Of a stretch of 53,744 nt of DNA, positions 51,219 to 53,744 are shown one piece after another. The stretch lies in NCBI GenBank assembly GCA_023383055.1, contig JAHDYP010000030.1, positions 1 to 53,744 on the forward strand. The letters are read 5' to 3'. A program made the position numbers and the translations under genes. Below the pieces are notes generated by a model. The model searched no databases. It saw only the letters and a list, made by a program, of their open reading frames with translations, and was not told the DNA's origin. Every line of letters begins with the position of its first letter. Position 1 is the stretch's first letter. This DNA is from Verrucomicrobiota bacterium (GTDB lineage Bacteria > Verrucomicrobiota > Verrucomicrobiia > Limisphaerales > JAHDYP01).

Positions 51219-51240
51219 AGCGCCGCCCTCCGGCCCGGCG
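51219..51240 (+). repeat. REP-like element, distant copy
   Basis: A 22-nt stretch starting AGCGCCGCCCTCCGGC differs at only two positions from positions 8962-8983 of the RAYT-flanking unit, 42 kb away. Confidence 0.6.
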
Positions 51241-51287
51241 ACGTGGTTCTTCTCCTTGCCGTTCTCCAGCGGTCCATGCTACCGACT

Positions 51288-52589
51288 TCAGGCATCCGGC
51301 AACCGGCCGCGCATCGCGAGTCGCCCTTGGGCGCGACCCAGAAAACGGCAAAGAACCAGCCAAACACCCGATACCCCCAGCACCGCAGCCGCCAATGGAA
51401 AAATACCCAGCCCCAACAGGGACAAGGCACGTTCCAGATACGCTCCCACGGCGTCGCCCGCGCGGTATCCGAACGTATCCAGAAACGACTTGGCTTTATA
51501 CTTGTCCTGCCTATCCAGCACCGTGAACAAAGTCTGTTGGGCGGGACCGGCAATCCCTTGCTGGGCGGCGCGGAACAGCGCGTTGACGATCGTGAACACC
51601 GCGAGGGTGGGCGCTACCGCGAGCACCGCAAATCCGCCGACCGCAAGCACCGGCAGCACGATCAAGGCGCCGACCACCCCCCCCCAACGCATGATCCGGG
51701 CGGTTACAAAACCTTGGGCGACCAAGGTCGCCAGCTGAGTCCAGAGATTGATGTTCGCAAACAGGGCCGTCTGCCGAACCGTCGAGTCGCTGGCCGCGGC
51801 CACCAGGTTCAGACTGGTGAAATACAGGAACGTCGTAACCACCCCGATCAGCACCACAAACAGTCCCACCCCCTGCAAATAGGTCGACTGCGTTATCGCG
51901 CCAATCCCTCGCAACCACGAGCCGCCAATCGGCTGGCTATCCAGCGGTGAGACCTTGGTGACGGTTCGCGTTCGCCCAAACAGAGCCGCCACCCAAACGG
52001 CCAACTCAAGCAGCGCGGCGGCAAGCAGGAACAGTGCGCTGACTCCCACAAACTCCGCCAGTTGCCAGCTGATCAGCGAGCCCAGAATCGCCCCGAGACT
52101 TCCGCCCAGCGTGATGGCCGGAAACAACCGTATGCTTTCGTTCAGATCGAAATAGTCGGCCATGAACGCCCAGAAAATCGAAACCACAAAGAGATTAAAC
52201 ACCGAATGGAATACGTAATAGCTCCCCGCCACCAGGCTCCGCATCCCCTCCGGCAACAGCGTGAGCCCGGCATAAAACCCCAACAGAATCAACGCGCACA
52301 ACCGCAACGACAAACCGACCAACCGACGCCGCGAACAACGAGAAACCAGCCAACCGAAGAGCGGCACCAACGGCAACGTGCAAACCACGGTCACGAGAAA
52401 CAGCCGCCGCACCCCCTCAACGCCCCGCGCCAAACCCAACGCCTCCCGCGCCGGTCGCAAGACCATCAGGCAGGTGAGCAGCAGAAAAAATAGCAGACCG
52501 GCCGTCAGCACCGCGCCGCCCTCGCCGGGCCGAATATCATTGCCTCCCACCAGCCAGCGTTTCGCCACCGTGTTTCGTTGCCAAATCAT
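51288..52589 (-). CDS. MFS-fold / NTP-carrier-like membrane transporter
   Basis: A 433-aa protein with about 12 helices. FFLLLTCLMVLRPAREALGL and FWAFMADYFDLNESIRLFPA followed by GGSLGAILGSLISWQL resemble the bacterial Npt/ADP-ATP-translocase-like (TLC) and MFS superfamilies. GFVTARIMRWGGVVGALIVL and QQGIAGPAQQTLFTVLDRQD,KYKAKSFLDTF are also conserved in that group. Free-living bacteria carry many such uncharacterised relatives; nucleotide transport should not be assumed. It stands alone on the minus strand. Confidence 0.7.
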   Translation of the reverse strand: MIWQRNTVAKRWLVGGNDIRPGEGGAVLTAGLLFFLLLTCLMVLRPAREALGLARGVEGVRRLFLVTVVCTLPLVPLFGWLVSRCSRRRLVGLSLRLCALILLGFYAGLTLLPEGMRSLVAGSYYVFHSVFNLFVVSIFWAFMADYFDLNESIRLFPAITLGGSLGAILGSLISWQLAEFVGVSALFLLAAALLELAVWVAALFGRTRTVTKVSPLDSQPIGGSWLRGIGAITQSTYLQGVGLFVVLIGVVTTFLYFTSLNLVAAASDSTVRQTALFANINLWTQLATLVAQGFVTARIMRWGGVVGALIVLPVLAVGGFAVLAVAPTLAVFTIVNALFRAAQQGIAGPAQQTLFTVLDRQDKYKAKSFLDTFGYRAGDAVGAYLERALSLLGLGIFPLAAAVLGVSGVWLVLCRFLGRAQGRLAMRGRLPDA

Positions 52590-52685
52590 GCGCGGCGAAT
52601 TGGACTCGGGTCCATGAATTCAACCACGTGTCGGAACCCGGTCCCGGACCGAATCGCCCATGAACGGGCCTAGACCAGATCCCTT

Positions 52686-53441
52686 CTAATCGCGGCCATT
52701 GGCGTCCTTTCGCGGTGGCCCTTCCCGGTCTGCGACCGCGACTGGTTGGGGGTTGAGCGCAAAAGCGACGGCCGCCAGCGCGTGGATCCGGGTGGTGTCG
52801 AACAACGGCACCGGGCTGTCGTCATCGCCCACAAGCAAGCCAAGCTCCGTGCACCCGAGAATGATCCCCCCGGCGCCCTGCTCCGCCAACTGGACCATGA
52901 TCCGGCTTATGCCAGCCCTCGACTCCCGTCGGATGGTTCCCACACACAGTTCCTCGTAGATGATCCGGTGCACCTCCTCCCGGTCGCTGGGCACCGGGAC
53001 CATGACCTCGAGGTGGGAGTGGCGAGCCAGGCGACCCCGGAAGAAGTCCTCCTCCATCGTAAAGCGGGTGCCGAGCAAACCCACCCGCCGGATGCCCGCT
53101 CGCTCGATCTGCTGGGCGGTGGCATCGGCAATGTGCAGGAACGGAACGCGCACTCCGGCCTGAATCGTCTCGGCCAGCTTGTGCATGGTATTGGTGCAAA
53201 GCACCACCACCTCCGCGCCTGCCCGCTGCAGGCCCTGACCGGCGGCTACCAGACATCCGGCCGCTTCCTCCCATCGGCCTTCGCGTTGCAGCGCTTCGAT
53301 CTCGGCGAAGTCCACCGAGTAAAGGACGCACTTCGCCGAATGCAGGCCTCCGAGCCTTGCTCTCACCGCCTCGTTGATGATTCGATAATAGGTGACGGTG
53401 GATTCCCAGCTCATCCCTCCCAGCAATCCGATGGTCTTCAT
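52686..53441 (-). CDS. aspartate/glutamate racemase family protein
   Basis: From the ATG at 53441 the protein is 251 aa. KTIGLLGGMSWESTVTYYRI is the N-terminal signature of the YgeA/RacX branch. The two catalytic cysteines are in VVLCTNTMHK and LGCTELGLL, so the cofactor-independent two-base mechanism is intact. It interconverts L- and D-amino acids (Asp/Glu or broader), useful for peptidoglycan or D-amino-acid signalling. An upstream open frame of 54 codons is not conserved. No operon partner is seen. Confidence 0.9.
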   Translation of the reverse strand: MKTIGLLGGMSWESTVTYYRIINEAVRARLGGLHSAKCVLYSVDFAEIEALQREGRWEEAAGCLVAAGQGLQRAGAEVVVLCTNTMHKLAETIQAGVRVPFLHIADATAQQIERAGIRRVGLLGTRFTMEEDFFRGRLARHSHLEVMVPVPSDREEVHRIIYEELCVGTIRRESRAGISRIMVQLAEQGAGGIILGCTELGLLVGDDDSPVPLFDTTRIHALAAVAFALNPQPVAVADREGPPRKDANGRD

Positions 53442-53744
53442 GGTGCTTTCCGTTGCCGCATAGCAAACCTCCGCACGATGACGATGACGAGCTGAAATGA
53501 CGCGGAAGAGCCGAGCAAGAGCCTCGCCCTCAACGGCGAGAGGTTGTTGGTCTGCCGCTTCGCCGCAGTTCAGCGGGTGATCGCGAACCTGTCCCTCTGT
53601 CATCTCCCGATGGCTTTGCCGGCACCCGGTTGGCCTGGGGGAAAATAGGGTGACAGGTTCGAGGTGTGGACGGGCGGTTCCTTGCCCTTGAAGCCAGTCC
53701 AGGAGTTACTTGCGTCGAAACGAGCTGTTGATTCTGCTCGGTAT
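53442..53744. other. right-edge region without a supported gene
   Basis: About 300 bp, upstream of the racemase and up to the window end. I see no tRNA, gene start or clear terminator; the promoter of the racemase must lie here. Confidence 0.4.

Larger units (their letters stand above)
50950..51287. other. intergenic region containing a REP-like inverted pair
   Basis: No gene is supported; the larger open frame that crosses it is an upstream extension of the CooC-like frame. The notable content is the pair of REP-like elements at 51174-51240. Confidence 0.5.

Noticed and set aside
35906..53660. GAACCTGTCACCCT at 35906-35919 and its reverse complement at 53647-53660 as a paired repeat
   Set aside because: A shared 14-mer in a window this size is expected a few times by chance, and the flanks do not extend the match.
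1..53744. CRISPR arrays, tRNA and rRNA genes
   Set aside because: No regularly spaced repeat-spacer pattern, no cloverleaf ending in CCA and no rRNA signature sequences were found by reading both strands.

Overview
The window is about 54 kb of GC-rich bacterial chromosome, and its gene content points to the Verrucomicrobiota (PVC superphylum, probably a Pedosphaera/Limisphaera-type lineage). The evidence for this is a set of family-typical proteins: an ECF sigma factor next to a Ser/Thr kinase with a WD40 tail, small secreted sulfatases, a DUF4190/pseudopilin-like fusion, a GrpE-like membrane protein, a tiny Lys/Ala-rich peptide gene, and many short tandem DNA repeats (7-, 9- and 12-mers). 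The taxonomic call is inference from gene style. No rRNA, tRNA, CRISPR array or prophage was found.

Layout. 1-6.2 kb: PAS histidine kinase (cut by the window edge), two-subunit class I fumarase, GrpE-like protein, pyrD, HEAT-repeat protein, PolB-type exonuclease, and a 21-aa Lys-rich peptide missed by length cut-offs. 6.3-10.6 kb: mutS, then a REP-associated tyrosine transposase (RAYT) flanked by its REP-like elements, then a DUF4190 protein. 10.6-17 kb: an EboD-like sugar-phosphate cyclase and an EboF-like phosphodiesterase, separated by a decayed gene, a palindrome-rich stretch and two secreted sulfatases. 17-22.2 kb: polyprenyl diphosphate synthase, ECF sigma factor with a membrane partner, murJ, folA and thyA. 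22.5-28.3 kb: mnmG carrying an internal parS-like site, an RHH protein, small membrane proteins, an exported methyltransferase and a secreted hydrolase.

28.7-35.7 kb is a signalling block: a Ser/Thr kinase-WD40 gene broken into three reading frames exactly at tandem heptanucleotide tracts, its ECF sigma factor, a two-component system and a small Cys/Gly-rich exported protein. 36.4-37.9 kb is a secreted GH18-type protein with a discoidin domain.

38-47 kb is a minus-strand respiratory and sulfur block: thioredoxin, YeeE/YedE sulfur transporter, octaheme tetrathionate-reductase-family cytochrome c, cytochrome b, ARMT1/DUF89 protein and CoA-binding protein, followed by a MacB/FtsX-type ABC system with a polytopic membrane protein and NosL. 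A near-consensus sigma-54 promoter precedes the thioredoxin gene. An upstream inverted repeat and a divergent PAS-AAA+-Fis activator complete a coherent predicted regulon.

48.3-53.7 kb: ZIP metal transporter, peptide deformylase, CooC-like ATPase, NTP-carrier-like transporter and an Asp/Glu racemase family protein.

The strongest leads are the heptamer-controlled kinase frames, the sigma-54/octaheme regulon, the parS-like site inside mnmG and the RAYT/REP network.
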